A stretch of 64,000 nucleotides of DNA from a virus: positions 62,001 through 126,000 of the IMG/VR virus record IMGVR_UViG_3300023184_004198; one strand, given 5' to 3'. The position numbers and the translations under genes were made by a program. Positions 1-9,040 of this stretch are shown here, one piece after another (the first letter of the stretch is position 1; each line of letters begins with the position of its first letter). Under the pieces are notes generated by a model. The model saw nothing but the letters and a program-made list of their open reading frames with translations. It did not search any database and was not told the DNA's origin.

Positions 1-578
1 TCTGTGCCTGCTATTGAGTTGAATGTTACTACAGCATGTACATCATCCAAGGCTTTTTCCACACGATTGGTTTTTCTGTCTGTTCGACTTCGATTGCGTT
101 CACGGATCACAATGGGCCTATCAGTGTGTTGTTTGATAGTGGCAACGGTTTCTGCCAACCAAGTATCCAGCTCTATGTCGTAAAACTTACAAGGCTTTTC
201 ATCTGGAGCAACAATCAGTATTGTGCTGCCGCGTCGACGATTGGCTGCTTCTAATCCCAGTTGGTTCCAACGATCACTGGGCCGCGGTATGACTTGATCA
301 TGTTGCAAATTGTTGGGCACTATTCTATGCCAGTGTTTCCATCCATGCGGATTTTTGAAACTGGGACGATTGCCCAAGTAACCTGAGTCCATGTATCTAA
401 ATGGTCTGTTATCTGCCCAGCACTGTTTGATGATTTTGTGCTTCATTATGCCACGTAGCATGAGTGGCTCTGTGCTGTCCTCGTAACGCCATGACTCCAA
501 TGGAGTAGACTCAACACCAAGTCCATGTGCATACATGTCGATGTATTCGTCATCACCATTCTTGCTCAAAAATATCAT
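1..578 (-). CDS. Putative surface-glycan (KpsS-like) protein, partial
   Basis: The minus-strand reading frame starts with ATG at 578-576 and runs off the left edge, so only about the first 192 residues are present. The C-terminal visible part (a DRPIVIRERNRS-like strand followed by a VHAVVTFNS stretch) resembles the equivalent segment of the gene at 1371-2222. Both look like the capsule-synthesis/glycosyltransferase-like proteins seen in marine T4-like phages. Its ATG overlaps the stop of the upstream glycosyltransferase as ATGA, so the two are probably translationally coupled. The enzymatic role is inferred only from this resemblance and from its neighbours. Confidence 0.6.
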   Translation of the reverse strand, partial: MIFLSKNGDDEYIDMYAHGLGVESTPLESWRYEDSTEPLMLRGIMKHKIIKQCWADNRPFRYMDSGYLGNRPSFKNPHGWKHWHRIVPNNLQHDQVIPRPSDRWNQLGLEAANRRRGSTILIVAPDEKPCKFYDIELDTWLAETVATIKQHTDRPIVIRERNRSRTDRKTNRVEKALDDVHAVVTFNSIAGT

Positions 579-1357
579 CGCCAGTATGTTTCTTTTCTTG
601 GTGCCACTAGATCTGACAAGTTGCTGCGGCCACTGCCTTTGCGTTTGCCTTTAAGATGATCAATATATCCTCCCCAATCACAGTTGATCAAGGGGTGACC
701 CTCGCCCATTTGCAAGTGTGCTGTCCAATTGAGTTCTGCCAGTCCACTGCGAGCTTTTACCGCATCAAACACAAAACTGTCGTGCCATTCTTTCAGAGTA
801 AAGATGCCATTCTCAGCGTCATCATACATGCGTTGAAACTCTGCCAAGAACTTTTGCACAGGTTCTCTGGTTAGATTCATACCGTATAGGCCACATTCAC
901 TGAATTTGTTACTGCGACCTGCATAACACAGTTCACGATCTGCAGGAAAGAACTGATCCAATCGTTGCACAGTGATTGGTGAGTGGCATACCATGTCAGC
1001 GTCCATCCAAATCAACCAGTCTGTTTGGGCATGTTTGGCAGCATGAAATATAGCATACACTTTGTGACTGAATCTCACTGCTTGCCATTTGAATGATTTA
1101 CGTTCGCTACCAGGGCCATTATCGCCATTGGCCTTGGGCACGTTGCGCCATTTGTTTTTGAATGCCACAAGATCAGCACTTGCCCCTTCCAAGTCCAACA
1201 CTTGTAAATTGGGCGCTGATGTTTTAACACGACACCCTTCGGCGTATACTCGGAGCATGACATCCCGGGGCCATGTTTGTAAAAAAGTGTCAATCATGCG
1301 CCGACCGTAGGTATTGTAACCGTCGGCATTAAAAGTGGTAACTACAGTGTATTTCAT
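575..1357 (-). CDS. Glycosyltransferase-like protein with DxD motif
   Basis: A 260-residue protein starting at MKYTVVTTF; an upstream in-frame ATG at 1384 is possible but adds only nine residues. It begins with a short beta strand and has a DADMVC segment near the middle, which fits the DxD metal/nucleotide-sugar motif of GT-A glycosyltransferases. A later HDSFVFDAV stretch is typical of phage GT-A-like proteins. It ends in an ATGA overlap with the next minus-strand gene and is divergent from the gene at 1371. Likely role: transferring a sugar to a phage or host surface glycan. The substrate cannot be read from the sequence. Confidence 0.65.
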   Translation of the reverse strand: MKYTVVTTFNADGYNTYGRRMIDTFLQTWPRDVMLRVYAEGCRVKTSAPNLQVLDLEGASADLVAFKNKWRNVPKANGDNGPGSERKSFKWQAVRFSHKVYAIFHAAKHAQTDWLIWMDADMVCHSPITVQRLDQFFPADRELCYAGRSNKFSECGLYGMNLTREPVQKFLAEFQRMYDDAENGIFTLKEWHDSFVFDAVKARSGLAELNWTAHLQMGEGHPLINCDWGGYIDHLKGKRKGSGRSNLSDLVAPRKETYWR

Positions 1358-1370
1358 AAGCGTATTTACA

Positions 1371-2222
1371 GTGATCAAATCCATAGCCTATTTTCCTGCC
1401 CAGTGTGCGCTAAATTCCAAACCTGTAATGGCAGCGTTTTTGGATTGTTGTCAAGCCGCAGGTATACAAACACAAGAGAATTCCCGGACTGCTGATGCCG
1501 CAGTGATTTGGTCAGTGTTGTGGCACGGTAGGATGCGGCCTAATCAACAGGTGTACGAACACTATCGCAGCCAAAACAAGCCTGTGATTGTGATAGATGT
1601 TGGTGCGCTGTATCGTGGGCAGACTTGGAAATTGGCAGTTAATCATATCACTCGGGATGGGTATTATGGACATTATGACAATTTGGATTGGGGTCGACCC
1701 AGACAATTGCAAATCAGTTTGGCCACACAAGTCAATCCAGGACCAGAAATCATCATTGCCGCACAACATCAAAAAAGTCTACAGGTTGCTGGAATTGGTA
1801 ACATGGAATCATGGGTGTTGATGCAAATTCAACAACTACGTAACTCTACTGATCGTCCCATACGCATACGTGCGCACCCACGTAGTCCACTACGCATGCC
1901 ATACATACCCGACAACGTCACAATAGAAGTTGCACAGCCTGTGGCCAACACTTACGACAACTTTGACATGCACTTCAACTGTCATGCTGTGGTAAATCAC
2001 AACTCAGGTCCAGGCATACAAGCAGGCATTGCAGGATGCAGGCCCATTGTGAGCCATAGCAGTCTAGCATATCCTGTGGCAGTGGGTATGCCTGATATTG
2101 AACAACCCTATGACATAGACAGGGAAACATGGTTGGTACAAATATGCCACACTGAATACACTGTACAAGAACTACGAGAAGGACTATGGCTAAAAAGAAT
2201 CGAGCCCGCACTGACGCAATAA
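1371..2222 (+). CDS. Putative surface-glycan biosynthesis protein (KpsS/glycosyltransferase-B-like)
   Basis: A 283-residue protein. I chose the GTG at 1371 because the sequence from IAYFPAQCALNS onward looks like the natural N-terminus, and an earlier ATG at 1335 would run into the divergent gene. The C-terminal half has RAHPRSP and an AVVNHNSGPGIQAGIAG stretch, reminiscent of the nucleotide-sugar-binding half of capsule polysaccharide synthesis proteins. It is probably paired with the glycosyltransferase that follows, whose start lies inside its 3' end. No catalytic residue assignment is possible. Confidence 0.6.
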   Translation: MIKSIAYFPAQCALNSKPVMAAFLDCCQAAGIQTQENSRTADAAVIWSVLWHGRMRPNQQVYEHYRSQNKPVIVIDVGALYRGQTWKLAVNHITRDGYYGHYDNLDWGRPRQLQISLATQVNPGPEIIIAAQHQKSLQVAGIGNMESWVLMQIQQLRNSTDRPIRIRAHPRSPLRMPYIPDNVTIEVAQPVANTYDNFDMHFNCHAVVNHNSGPGIQAGIAGCRPIVSHSSLAYPVAVGMPDIEQPYDIDRETWLVQICHTEYTVQELREGLWLKRIEPALTQ

Positions 2223-2935
2223 CCAACTGCGCCTGTGTAATACATGGCACTGGTTATGAATGGGTGTACGTGGAAAAACTATACAACATGTTGTCACGTC
2301 ATTTACCTGGTGGTATATGTTTTCATGTTTATACTGAAGCAGATAGGCCAGTGCCACCACACATGATCAAACACTCACTGAAAGAATGGCCCGGTATTGG
2401 TGGGCCAAAACGTGAATGGTGGTACAAGATGCAGTTGTTTAATCCTGAACATCATCAAGGCAACTTGCTGTATTTTGATCTTGATTGTGTGATCATAAAT
2501 GATCTAAGTTGGATACCGGCACTGAGCACAGAATGTTTTTGGACCATACGAGATTTTAGATACCTACAACGCAAAACATATTCAGGTATGAACAGCAGTG
2601 TGATGTGGTGGAATGTTGCCCGACATGCACATGTGTGGCACGAGTTTGATCAATTGGATATCAACAGAACCGTGATAAAATATCCCGGAGATCAAGATTA
2701 TTTGGGAGTGGTAATTGATCCCAATCAACGCAGATATTTTGATCAGCACCATTTACAAAGTTGGCGCTGGCAAGTGAGTGATGGCGGATATAATTTTGCC
2801 ACAAGAAAACCCAATGCACCAGGTGCTGGGGCAAATGCCTACATTGGTGGCGAAACAAGTATATTGGTATTTCATGGCCGTCCTAAGCCGCATGAATGTA
2901 CTAGCGATCCTGTGATTGCAAACAACTGGTGCTAG
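2186..2935 (+). CDS. Glycosyltransferase-like protein (GT-A fold)
   Basis: A 249-residue protein with LLYFDLDCVI near residue 95, a typical DxD motif, and a HGRPKPHE segment close to the C-terminus that fits the metal-binding His of GT8-like enzymes. The ATG at 2186 lies 37 bases inside the preceding gene in another frame, so the two are co-transcribed. Likely acts on the same glycan as its neighbours. The acceptor and sugar donor are unknown. Confidence 0.65.
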   Translation: MAKKNRARTDAITNCACVIHGTGYEWVYVEKLYNMLSRHLPGGICFHVYTEADRPVPPHMIKHSLKEWPGIGGPKREWWYKMQLFNPEHHQGNLLYFDLDCVIINDLSWIPALSTECFWTIRDFRYLQRKTYSGMNSSVMWWNVARHAHVWHEFDQLDINRTVIKYPGDQDYLGVVIDPNQRRYFDQHHLQSWRWQVSDGGYNFATRKPNAPGAGANAYIGGETSILVFHGRPKPHECTSDPVIANNWC

Positions 2936-2936
2936 G

Positions 2937-2982
2937 TAATACTTAGGTAGTACTTGACCAATAATTCCCAATTTGCTATAAT
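2937..2982 (+). promoter_or_regulatory. Sigma-70 promoter with tandem TARTACTT element
   Basis: TTGACC at 2954-2959 and TATAAT at 2977-2982 with an exact 17-base spacer. Two 8-base repeats, TAATACTT (2937-2944) and TAGTACTT (2948-2955), sit 11 bases apart, one helical turn, and the second overlaps the -35 box. The same arrangement recurs at 3220-3265 and 38944-38989. Confidence 0.85.
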
Positions 2983-3012
2983 ACAGGCATACCAAGCAAA
3001 AAGGAGCCAGCA

Positions 3013-3222
3013 ATGGGATATCGTATAGTTGACACCGTGGACATGATGCGTGACAAATATGGTCCTCGCAAGGGACTGGAAGGCCCGTTCAACTTCTCAG
3101 GCCGTGTGTTGTATTATGACAACAAACAGGGTCAATACTACGATCCCGCTACTGACTTCTACGTGGAGCAGGCAGAAATGGACGAGATCAACACCCGCTT
3201 TTTTGAACAGTTCAAAAAGTAA
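3013..3222 (+). CDS. Small conserved hypothetical protein
   Basis: A 69-residue protein (MGYRIVDTVDMM...) preceded by a clear ribosome-binding site, AAAGGAG, and by the promoter at 2954-2982. It is rich in charged and aromatic residues with no signal peptide or membrane segment. The stop codon TAA (3220-3222) is part of the upstream element of the next promoter. I do not recognise a family. Confidence 0.75.
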   Translation: MGYRIVDTVDMMRDKYGPRKGLEGPFNFSGRVLYYDNKQGQYYDPATDFYVEQAEMDEINTRFFEQFKK

Positions 3223-3265
3223 TACTTTTGTAGTACTTGACCATTAATTCAACTTTTGCTATAAT
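3220..3265 (+). promoter_or_regulatory. Sigma-70 promoter with tandem TARTACTT element
   Basis: TTGACC at 3237-3242 and TATAAT at 3260-3265, spacer 17. The repeats TAATACTT (3220-3227) and TAGTACTT (3231-3238) are 11 bases apart, and the first contains the TAA stop of the preceding gene. It drives the AAA ATPase at 3311 after a leader of about 40 bases. Confidence 0.85.
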
Positions 3266-3310
3266 AGAGACATAAACAGTAAACAACAACGCATTTCAAA
3301 GGAGCCAACA

Positions 3311-4339
3311 ATGAGTGCAATTCGTGTTATCAAAGGTGAGTATCGCAACAAACCCGTGCGCAACATCGCTTTCAATCTTGTGTCAGGTTTTCAATCTGGT
3401 GCCAAAGGTAATTTTGTGACAGTAGAAAACAACGGTGCATTTCCCAACTGCCCCGACACCATCCGTATCAAAGTCAACAACATTAGCGACATCGAGTATG
3501 TCAATGGAGATGCAGTGAGCAAAGAAAATACAGTGGCGTTTGCCAAGCCCCCAGTAGAGGCAGAGACAGAAGAACAAATCATGACACGTATTCGTGAGCG
3601 TTTTGACATCTTGCATGAGATGACAAAGGCCTGTGTCAATGGTGACATTCGTGCTATGATTGTCAGCGGCCCTCCTGGCGTTGGTAAATCTTTTGGTGTT
3701 GAACAAGAGATTGAAAAAGCCACACTGTTTGACAAATTGGCAGGCAAGCGTCTCCGTGCCGAAGTTGTAAAAGGTTCAGCAACACCCATTGGCTTGTATC
3801 AAGCCCTGTACAAATATTCCGATGACAATTGTGTGTTGGTGTTTGATGACTGTGACAGCATTCTGCTTGATGATGTGGCATTGAACTTGCTCAAGGGTGC
3901 TCTCGACTCAGGCAAGAAGCGCACCATTTCATGGTTGTCAGAGTCTAGCACTCTGCGTCGTGAAGGCATCCCAGATCGTTTCGAGTTCAAAGGCTCAGTG
4001 ATCTTTATCACTAACTTGAAGTTTGATCAAATGAAATCGCAAAAGTTGCGTGATCACTTGGATGCACTGCAATCACGCTGTCACTATCTTGACTTGACAC
4101 TGGACACCATGCGTGACAAAGTGTTGCGTATCAAGCAGATTGCCAAAGACGGTGTATTGTTTGCAGACTATGATTTTGAACCCTGTGTGCAGGACGAGAT
4201 CATTGAGTTCATGGAAGCAAATCAAAATCGTTTGCGTGAGATGAGTTTGCGTATGGCATTGAAAATTGCAGACTTGCGCAAGAGTTTCTCAGGCAACTGG
4301 AAGCGTCTTGCAGAGACTACATGTATGAAGGCAGCCTAA
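3311..4339 (+). CDS. AAA family ATPase
   Basis: A 342-residue protein with a strong SD (AAAGGAG) and its own promoter. A Walker A motif GPPGVGKS lies near residue 120 and a Walker B-like LVFDDCD near residue 175. A later VIFITNLKFD segment fits sensor 1, followed by a C-terminal helical lid. The first 95 residues form a separate domain of unknown fold. Similar single-domain ATPases are common in T4-like marine phages, with no agreed role. It is followed by two tiny membrane-protein genes and a tandem terminator. Confidence 0.8.
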   Translation: MSAIRVIKGEYRNKPVRNIAFNLVSGFQSGAKGNFVTVENNGAFPNCPDTIRIKVNNISDIEYVNGDAVSKENTVAFAKPPVEAETEEQIMTRIRERFDILHEMTKACVNGDIRAMIVSGPPGVGKSFGVEQEIEKATLFDKLAGKRLRAEVVKGSATPIGLYQALYKYSDDNCVLVFDDCDSILLDDVALNLLKGALDSGKKRTISWLSESSTLRREGIPDRFEFKGSVIFITNLKFDQMKSQKLRDHLDALQSRCHYLDLTLDTMRDKVLRIKQIAKDGVLFADYDFEPCVQDEIIEFMEANQNRLREMSLRMALKIADLRKSFSGNWKRLAETTCMKAA

Positions 4340-4340
4340 C

Positions 4341-4481
4341 ATGATAATTGTAAATTTGCTTTTTGTGTTTGTTAGTGGATACTTTGCCGTGCAGTGTTTC
4401 CAAAAGGGCAATAAATTTTGGGGTTGGTTCAACGTGTTTGCTAGTGCCATGAATGCGGCATCCGTTTTGTTGTATATCTAA
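4341..4481 (+). CDS. Small membrane protein, 46 aa
   Basis: The ATG at 4341 follows the ATPase stop by one base and the frame is open to TAA at 4479-4481. The protein has two hydrophobic stretches (residues about 1-18 and 31-46) around a charged QKGNK turn, which suggests one or two membrane segments. No family recognised. Support comes from tight packing between the ATPase and the next small frame. Confidence 0.5.
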   Translation: MIIVNLLFVFVSGYFAVQCFQKGNKFWGWFNVFASAMNAASVLLYI

Positions 4482-4482
4482 C

Positions 4483-4572
4483 ATGGCTTGGCTTGCTGTC
4501 CTACTGTTGATATTTGCAGGCCATCCTTTGTTAGCATTGATATTGGCATTTTGTATTCTAATAGTTGAATAG
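4483..4572 (+). CDS. Very small hydrophobic protein, 29 aa
   Basis: An ATG one base after the previous stop opens a 29-codon frame that is almost entirely hydrophobic (MAWLAVLLLIFAG... ending VE). It could be a single-pass membrane peptide, or the frame may be fortuitous. It ends seven bases before the first terminator stem, which fits the last gene of this transcription unit. Confidence 0.4.
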   Translation: MAWLAVLLLIFAGHPLLALILAFCILIVE

Positions 4573-4578
4573 GTTTAC

Positions 4579-4639
4579 CCCGGGGATTGGTTGGCTCCGC
4601 CCCGGGTTTTTACACAGGGACTTCGGTCCCTGTTTTTTT
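4579..4639 (+). terminator. Tandem rho-independent terminators
   Basis: First hairpin: CCCGGGG (4579-4585) pairs with CCCCGGG (4600-4606), followed by five T. Second hairpin: ACAGGGAC (4614-4621) and GTCCCTGT (4626-4633) around a TTCG tetraloop, followed by a T tract. Together they separate the ATPase unit from the promoter at 4638. Confidence 0.9.
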
Positions 4640-4666
4640 GACTTTTGTTTGTGAGTGTGCTACTAT
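4638..4666 (+). promoter_or_regulatory. Sigma-70-like promoter, leaderless type
   Basis: TTGACT (4638-4643) and TACTAT (4661-4666), spacer 17, directly after the tandem terminator. The -10 box ends seven bases before the ATG at 4674, so transcription should begin at or next to the start codon. Confidence 0.7.
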
Positions 4667-4673
4667 ATACAAC

Positions 4674-5228
4674 ATGCACTTCGCACCTCCGCAAAAACAA
4701 ATTGTAGTCCAACCCTCTCAAGCACTGTACAAATGGTCCAGCATCTTTAACCGATTGCAAAGAAACTTTTTTACAGAGCCAGTTGAACTTCGGCGTGAGC
4801 GACAAATACGAGATTTTATAACACTCAATGGCTACCAACAGGTACGGTTCAAAACAGACACTGACGTGTTCGGAGATTTGCCCAGAGTAGAGCACAGTGC
4901 TATGGCTGACCTTGTGGTGATAACAGATCAAAAGTTCAGCAGATACCCTTGCCCTGTTATCATTGAAAAGATACAATGGCATTTAGAGCAGTGTCCCGCA
5001 TTGTACTTGTGTTTGAACAGACACTACATCAACATAGACAACAGTTATTATGACACCACGTTGAGCAGTGAGTTTACTGTGGCTATAACACAATGGTTGA
5101 AAAAGAGTTTGCCCGGGGCGGATGTGGTTGACTTGAGTTTGAACTACTTGGACACTGGTCAGCAGTTCACTTGGGCAGTGCCAGATCGACACTATTTTAT
5201 CAGGAAACTCAATGACCAAATTGATTGA
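4674..5228 (+). CDS. Conserved hypothetical protein
   Basis: A 184-residue protein from MHFAPPQKQ. I prefer this ATG to a longer upstream frame because the upstream codons run through the terminator and promoter. No signal peptide or transmembrane segment. It is rich in Tyr, Gln and Asn and alternates short strands and helices. It overlaps the start of the next gene by 17 bases. No family recognised. Confidence 0.7.
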   Translation: MHFAPPQKQIVVQPSQALYKWSSIFNRLQRNFFTEPVELRRERQIRDFITLNGYQQVRFKTDTDVFGDLPRVEHSAMADLVVITDQKFSRYPCPVIIEKIQWHLEQCPALYLCLNRHYINIDNSYYDTTLSSEFTVAITQWLKKSLPGADVVDLSLNYLDTGQQFTWAVPDRHYFIRKLNDQID

Positions 5229-5898
5229 GTTCTTTGATCAACAGCCTGTTAAAACAGATTGGAAAACGCAGTACATCAGATACAGACTGGGCAGACTCAA
5301 GCATCAATATTGGCTATGGAATAGAAAAAATCCTGATCAGGCATTTGTTGATCAGTATGATTATGCTATACTACAGAACTGTCAGCCCGGGCGTACTGTA
5401 TTTTACGCCAGTGCCGGATACTATTTGAAAGACATATGGCCCGAAATACAATCCGTGGAAATGCATCCTGTGGTCCGAACATTTTACCCTGGGGTACATG
5501 TATGCACACGTGAGCAGTTAAAAGACTTGCCTTGGCGTGCAGACAACTTTGCGGTGGTAAACAATCGTGCAGACCATTGGGTCACAGTAGACGGGTTGAC
5601 TGCACATCTTGAACATTATTGCAACGCTATGAATCCAGGATGCAGGGTGTTTTACAGTTTTAGAGACACACAGATACACATCAATAGACTGACCACAGAC
5701 ATGGAATCATTGTTCTTGACATGGGCACAAGGATTAGAGTCCATTGGCTTGCAGTTGGTATGGCACAGTATTGACTTTGATTGCAAGGTGCCAGATCAAA
5801 ATGGCTACTATGATCAACTTGAAAACCCTGACACCACAAACGGCAACTTGAAGTTTTGGTTTGTGTATCAAGGCTTGCCTTGGGAGGTGCAGTTATGA
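5212..5898 (+). CDS. Conserved hypothetical protein, possibly methyltransferase-like
   Basis: A 228-residue protein. A central GRTVFYASAGYYLKDIWP region followed by an acidic/histidine strand (SVEMHP) loosely recalls the first half of a Rossmann methyltransferase, but no clear glycine-rich motif I is present. It ends in an ATGA overlap with the next gene. The function is left open. Confidence 0.6.
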   Translation: MTKLIEFFDQQPVKTDWKTQYIRYRLGRLKHQYWLWNRKNPDQAFVDQYDYAILQNCQPGRTVFYASAGYYLKDIWPEIQSVEMHPVVRTFYPGVHVCTREQLKDLPWRADNFAVVNNRADHWVTVDGLTAHLEHYCNAMNPGCRVFYSFRDTQIHINRLTTDMESLFLTWAQGLESIGLQLVWHSIDFDCKVPDQNGYYDQLENPDTTNGNLKFWFVYQGLPWEVQL

Positions 5899-6419
5899 AC
5901 ATAATCTGTTACACCGGCGGTACATGTGGCGATGTGATCACAGCATTGTTTGACAGCACAGGAACATCTTATCGAGGCAATACTGTGATGATTGCTGACG
6001 ATAGGTCACGGCTCAAAAAGCCACATGAATTTGTCAATGACAAAGACAAGGATCAGTACCTTGTTGAGATAGCCCATAAATATCAATCCATACCCAGCCA
6101 TGATTTAGATTACCATGTGCGCAGGCAGCATGAGTTTATAGGAATCACTGTGCAAGACTGGACTGTGGCATTGTGGGCCGCTCAAAGATTTAAAGATTTA
6201 CATCGTCCGCATGTGTGGACAGAAATGACTGCTGCCTGTGGTGCCGACTCTGTGGAAGACTATGCACAAATGATGTTGGATTTTTCCAATCTTGTTGCAA
6301 CACATACCAGCAAGATCATTACACTAGAATCCATATGTGCAGGCACGGCACTGCTGAATCCTGTGTTGGAAAATGCCAACAAAGATTTTTACAACACCTG
6401 GTTAGAACTACAACTATGA
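5895..6419 (+). CDS. Conserved hypothetical protein upstream of radical SAM gene
   Basis: A 174-residue protein starting MNIICYTGGTCGDV, with ATGA overlaps at both ends, so it is coupled to its neighbours. The N-terminal YTGGTCGD loop after a hydrophobic strand looks like a small nucleotide- or phosphate-binding turn. It is not a full P-loop. Its position immediately before a radical SAM gene suggests a linked role, possibly in peptide or glycan modification, but this is inference. Confidence 0.6.
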   Translation: MNIICYTGGTCGDVITALFDSTGTSYRGNTVMIADDRSRLKKPHEFVNDKDKDQYLVEIAHKYQSIPSHDLDYHVRRQHEFIGITVQDWTVALWAAQRFKDLHRPHVWTEMTAACGADSVEDYAQMMLDFSNLVATHTSKIITLESICAGTALLNPVLENANKDFYNTWLELQL

Positions 6420-7543
6420 CATTTTGTCACGCACCTTGGACCAATTTGGAAATACTCCCCAGTGGAGAAATACTACCTTGTTGTAAATTTGAAAGCCGCA
6501 GTTATCCTCAGACCTTTAACATACAGCACCATACCATAGATGACTACAGACAAAGTGCAATGTTGTCCACAGTCAAACAACAATTTCAGTCAGGTCAGTG
6601 GCCCACAGGCTGTGAACGTTGCCAAATAGAAGAACAAAGTGGAATTGAAAGCAAGCGACAATTGGATTACACGAGATGGCAACACCATTATGACAATTAC
6701 AATCTCAACAGCAATGATTTGCTAACTGTGAGTTTGGCATTGGGCAATACCTGTAACTTAAAATGCATCATCTGCGGCCCGGCTGCATCTAGTAAATGGA
6801 TCAAAGAGTACAAAGATGTTTATAGCATACAGATTCAAAACATTGAAAGTGTTCGAAAAGATTTAATCAACAATATCACTAGCATTGCTCCCGATCTGGT
6901 GCACATAGACATGCATGGCGGCGAGCCCATGTTGTCCAATATAGAACAACATCAAGCATTGTTGGATCATTACATACACACCGGGCAGGCAAAGAATATT
7001 TCTATTCACTACACAACCAATGCCACAATTTTTCCTGATCAAACTTGGCTGGACAGATGGATGCACTTTGCTGAAATTGATTTGCAGTTGAGCATCGATG
7101 GCATAGGTCACCGATATGAATATCTAAGATATCCAGCAGACTGGAGTACATTAGAGAATCATGCTGAACAATATCTACGATTGCAACAGCAACAATCAAA
7201 TATCAAACTCAGTGTGGCACATGCTGTGAGTGCATTCAACATATTTTATATAGAAGAATTTGTAACATGGTGCCAGCAAAAAGGCCTGCCTAGACCTTGG
7301 ATGGGCAAGGTGCATACCGCCGCTTGGCTAAGACCTTCAGTTTGGCCCGAACCGGCCAAGTCAGCCATTGTAAATAAATTACAATCAAGTACAATAGAAG
7401 ATGTGCAAACCTGGGCAAATCTAATGCAGAACACAGATGACAGCAATTTGTTTGATCAATTCAAACAGTTTGTACAACGGCACGATCAATATAGAAATTT
7501 AGATTTTAAAAACACATTCCCAGACTTGGCCCAATACATATGA
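6416..7543 (+). CDS. Radical SAM enzyme with extra N-terminal cysteines
   Basis: A 375-residue protein. The SAM-cluster motif CNLKCIIC (CX3CX2C) follows a N-terminal CHAPW...LPCCKF segment and a CERC pair, which could bind an auxiliary Fe-S cluster. A GGEP motif (DMHGGEPM) and a LSIDGIG strand are typical of radical SAM barrels. I chose the ATG at 6416, which overlaps the previous stop as ATGA, over an earlier frame start at 6215 that would lie inside the preceding gene. The substrate is unknown. Confidence 0.85.
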   Translation: MTFCHAPWTNLEILPSGEILPCCKFESRSYPQTFNIQHHTIDDYRQSAMLSTVKQQFQSGQWPTGCERCQIEEQSGIESKRQLDYTRWQHHYDNYNLNSNDLLTVSLALGNTCNLKCIICGPAASSKWIKEYKDVYSIQIQNIESVRKDLINNITSIAPDLVHIDMHGGEPMLSNIEQHQALLDHYIHTGQAKNISIHYTTNATIFPDQTWLDRWMHFAEIDLQLSIDGIGHRYEYLRYPADWSTLENHAEQYLRLQQQQSNIKLSVAHAVSAFNIFYIEEFVTWCQQKGLPRPWMGKVHTAAWLRPSVWPEPAKSAIVNKLQSSTIEDVQTWANLMQNTDDSNLFDQFKQFVQRHDQYRNLDFKNTFPDLAQYI

Positions 7544-9009
7544 AACGATGCACCATACAAATACGTGATGAAGTAAACATCAAGATTGAAGGTCTAGACT
7601 TGGATGCTCGCAAGGCTCTAGTCAATGCTTTCAAATATGAAAACCCTGCCGCACGTTATTTGCCAGCAGTGCGTTTAGGACGTTGGGATGGCAAGGTAGC
7701 ATATTTCCAACTAGGCGGCTCAACTTATGTGAACTTGCTGCCGGAGATCATGCCTATACTAGAGAAGTTTGACTATGATGTTGAACTGGATGACCAACGA
7801 GACTATTCAAACACATTCAATTTTGAGCAGGTGACTGAAACAAGTTTTGAACATGTGAAGTGGCCCAAGACACATCCGGCCGCAGGCGAGCCCATTATGT
7901 TGCGTGACTATCAAGTGGAGATTGTGAACAACTTCTTGGCCAATCCACAATGCATACAGGAAGTGGCCACAGGTGCAGGTAAGACCATAATGACAGCGGC
8001 ACTAAGCAATGCTGTGGCACCATATGGCCGTAGCATTGTTATTGTACCCAACAAAAGCCTTGTGACGCAGACCGAAGCTGACTATATCAACATGCAACAA
8101 GATGTTGGTGTGTACTTTGGTGACAGAAAAGAATACGGCCGTCAACATACCATATGCACATGGCAGAGCCTAAACAACTTGTTGAAGAACACCAAAGCCG
8201 GAGTAGGCGACTGCACCATTGGTGAGTTCCTAGAAGATGTGGTGTGCGTGATTGTAGACGAAGTACACATGGCCAAGGCAGATGCACTGAAAACCTTGTT
8301 GACAGGTGTCATGGCTAGAGTGCCAATTCGCTGGGGATTAACTGGAACTGTGCCCAAAGAAAAGTTTGAAAGTCAAGCATTACTTGTGAGTCTTGGTCCT
8401 GTAATTGGTAAACTCAGTGCTAGTGAACTACAACAACAAGGTGTGTTAGCCAACTGTCATGTGAACATTGTGCAGTTGATTGATCATGTGGAATACAAAG
8501 ACTATCAAAGTGAGCTCAAATATTTGCTAGAAGAGTCTGGCCGACTGGACACCATGGCGGACCTTGTGCGGCAAGTGAATGAAACAGGCAACACCTTGGT
8601 GCTGGTGGACCGTACCGAGTGCGGTAGGCAACTGGTTGCAAGGCTAGGGGACAAAGCAGTATTTGTTTCAGGTGCCACAAAAGGAACAAAGAGACAAGCA
8701 GAATATGATGAAGTGGCAGATGCAGTTGATAAAATCATTGTAGCAACTTATGGCGTTGCTGCCGTGGGTATTAATATTCCTAGGATTTTTAATCTGGTGC
8801 TTGTGGAGCCTGGTAAGAGTTTTGTGCGGGTGATTCAGTCGATTGGTCGTGGCATACGCAAAGCAGAAGACAAAGACCATGTTCAAATCTGGGACGTGAC
8901 AAGCACTTGTAAGTTTGCCAAGCGTCACTTGACCAAGCGCAAACAGTTCTACCGAGAAGCCAACTATCCTTTCACACAAGAGAAACTGGATTGGATGAAG
9001 TTAGGTTGA
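7540..9009 (+). CDS. uvsW: UvsW-like superfamily 2 DNA/RNA helicase
   Basis: A 489-residue protein, close to the length of T4 UvsW. Walker A ATGAGKT is at residues 143-149, DEVH at 240-243, a GLTGT motif III-like stretch follows, and a C-terminal QSIGRGIR motif VI is present. The first 110 residues match the small N-terminal domain of UvsW-type proteins (RLGRWDGKVAYF). UvsW remodels branched DNA and R-loops during T4 recombination-dependent replication. It overlaps the radical SAM gene by four bases. Confidence 0.93.
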   Translation: MKRCTIQIRDEVNIKIEGLDLDARKALVNAFKYENPAARYLPAVRLGRWDGKVAYFQLGGSTYVNLLPEIMPILEKFDYDVELDDQRDYSNTFNFEQVTETSFEHVKWPKTHPAAGEPIMLRDYQVEIVNNFLANPQCIQEVATGAGKTIMTAALSNAVAPYGRSIVIVPNKSLVTQTEADYINMQQDVGVYFGDRKEYGRQHTICTWQSLNNLLKNTKAGVGDCTIGEFLEDVVCVIVDEVHMAKADALKTLLTGVMARVPIRWGLTGTVPKEKFESQALLVSLGPVIGKLSASELQQQGVLANCHVNIVQLIDHVEYKDYQSELKYLLEESGRLDTMADLVRQVNETGNTLVLVDRTECGRQLVARLGDKAVFVSGATKGTKRQAEYDEVADAVDKIIVATYGVAAVGINIPRIFNLVLVEPGKSFVRVIQSIGRGIRKAEDKDHVQIWDVTSTCKFAKRHLTKRKQFYREANYPFTQEKLDWMKLG

Positions 9010-9034
9010 CTTTTGTCACAAAACAGCGTATTAT
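9006..9034 (+). promoter_or_regulatory. Sigma-70-like promoter, leaderless type
   Basis: TTGACT (9006-9011), spacer 17, TATTAT (9029-9034), then six bases to the ATG at 9041. The -35 box overlaps the uvsW stop codon. The spacing predicts an mRNA starting at the ATG. Confidence 0.7.
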
Positions 9035-9040
9035 AACAAC

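Noticed and set aside
36-254. Plus-strand 72-codon frame at the left edge
   Set aside because: The minus strand there encodes a continuous, well-formed protein overlapping its neighbour by ATGA.
4575-4982. Minus-strand frame of 135 codons across the tandem terminator
   Set aside because: It would be coded by the terminator stems and the antisense of a well-supported gene.
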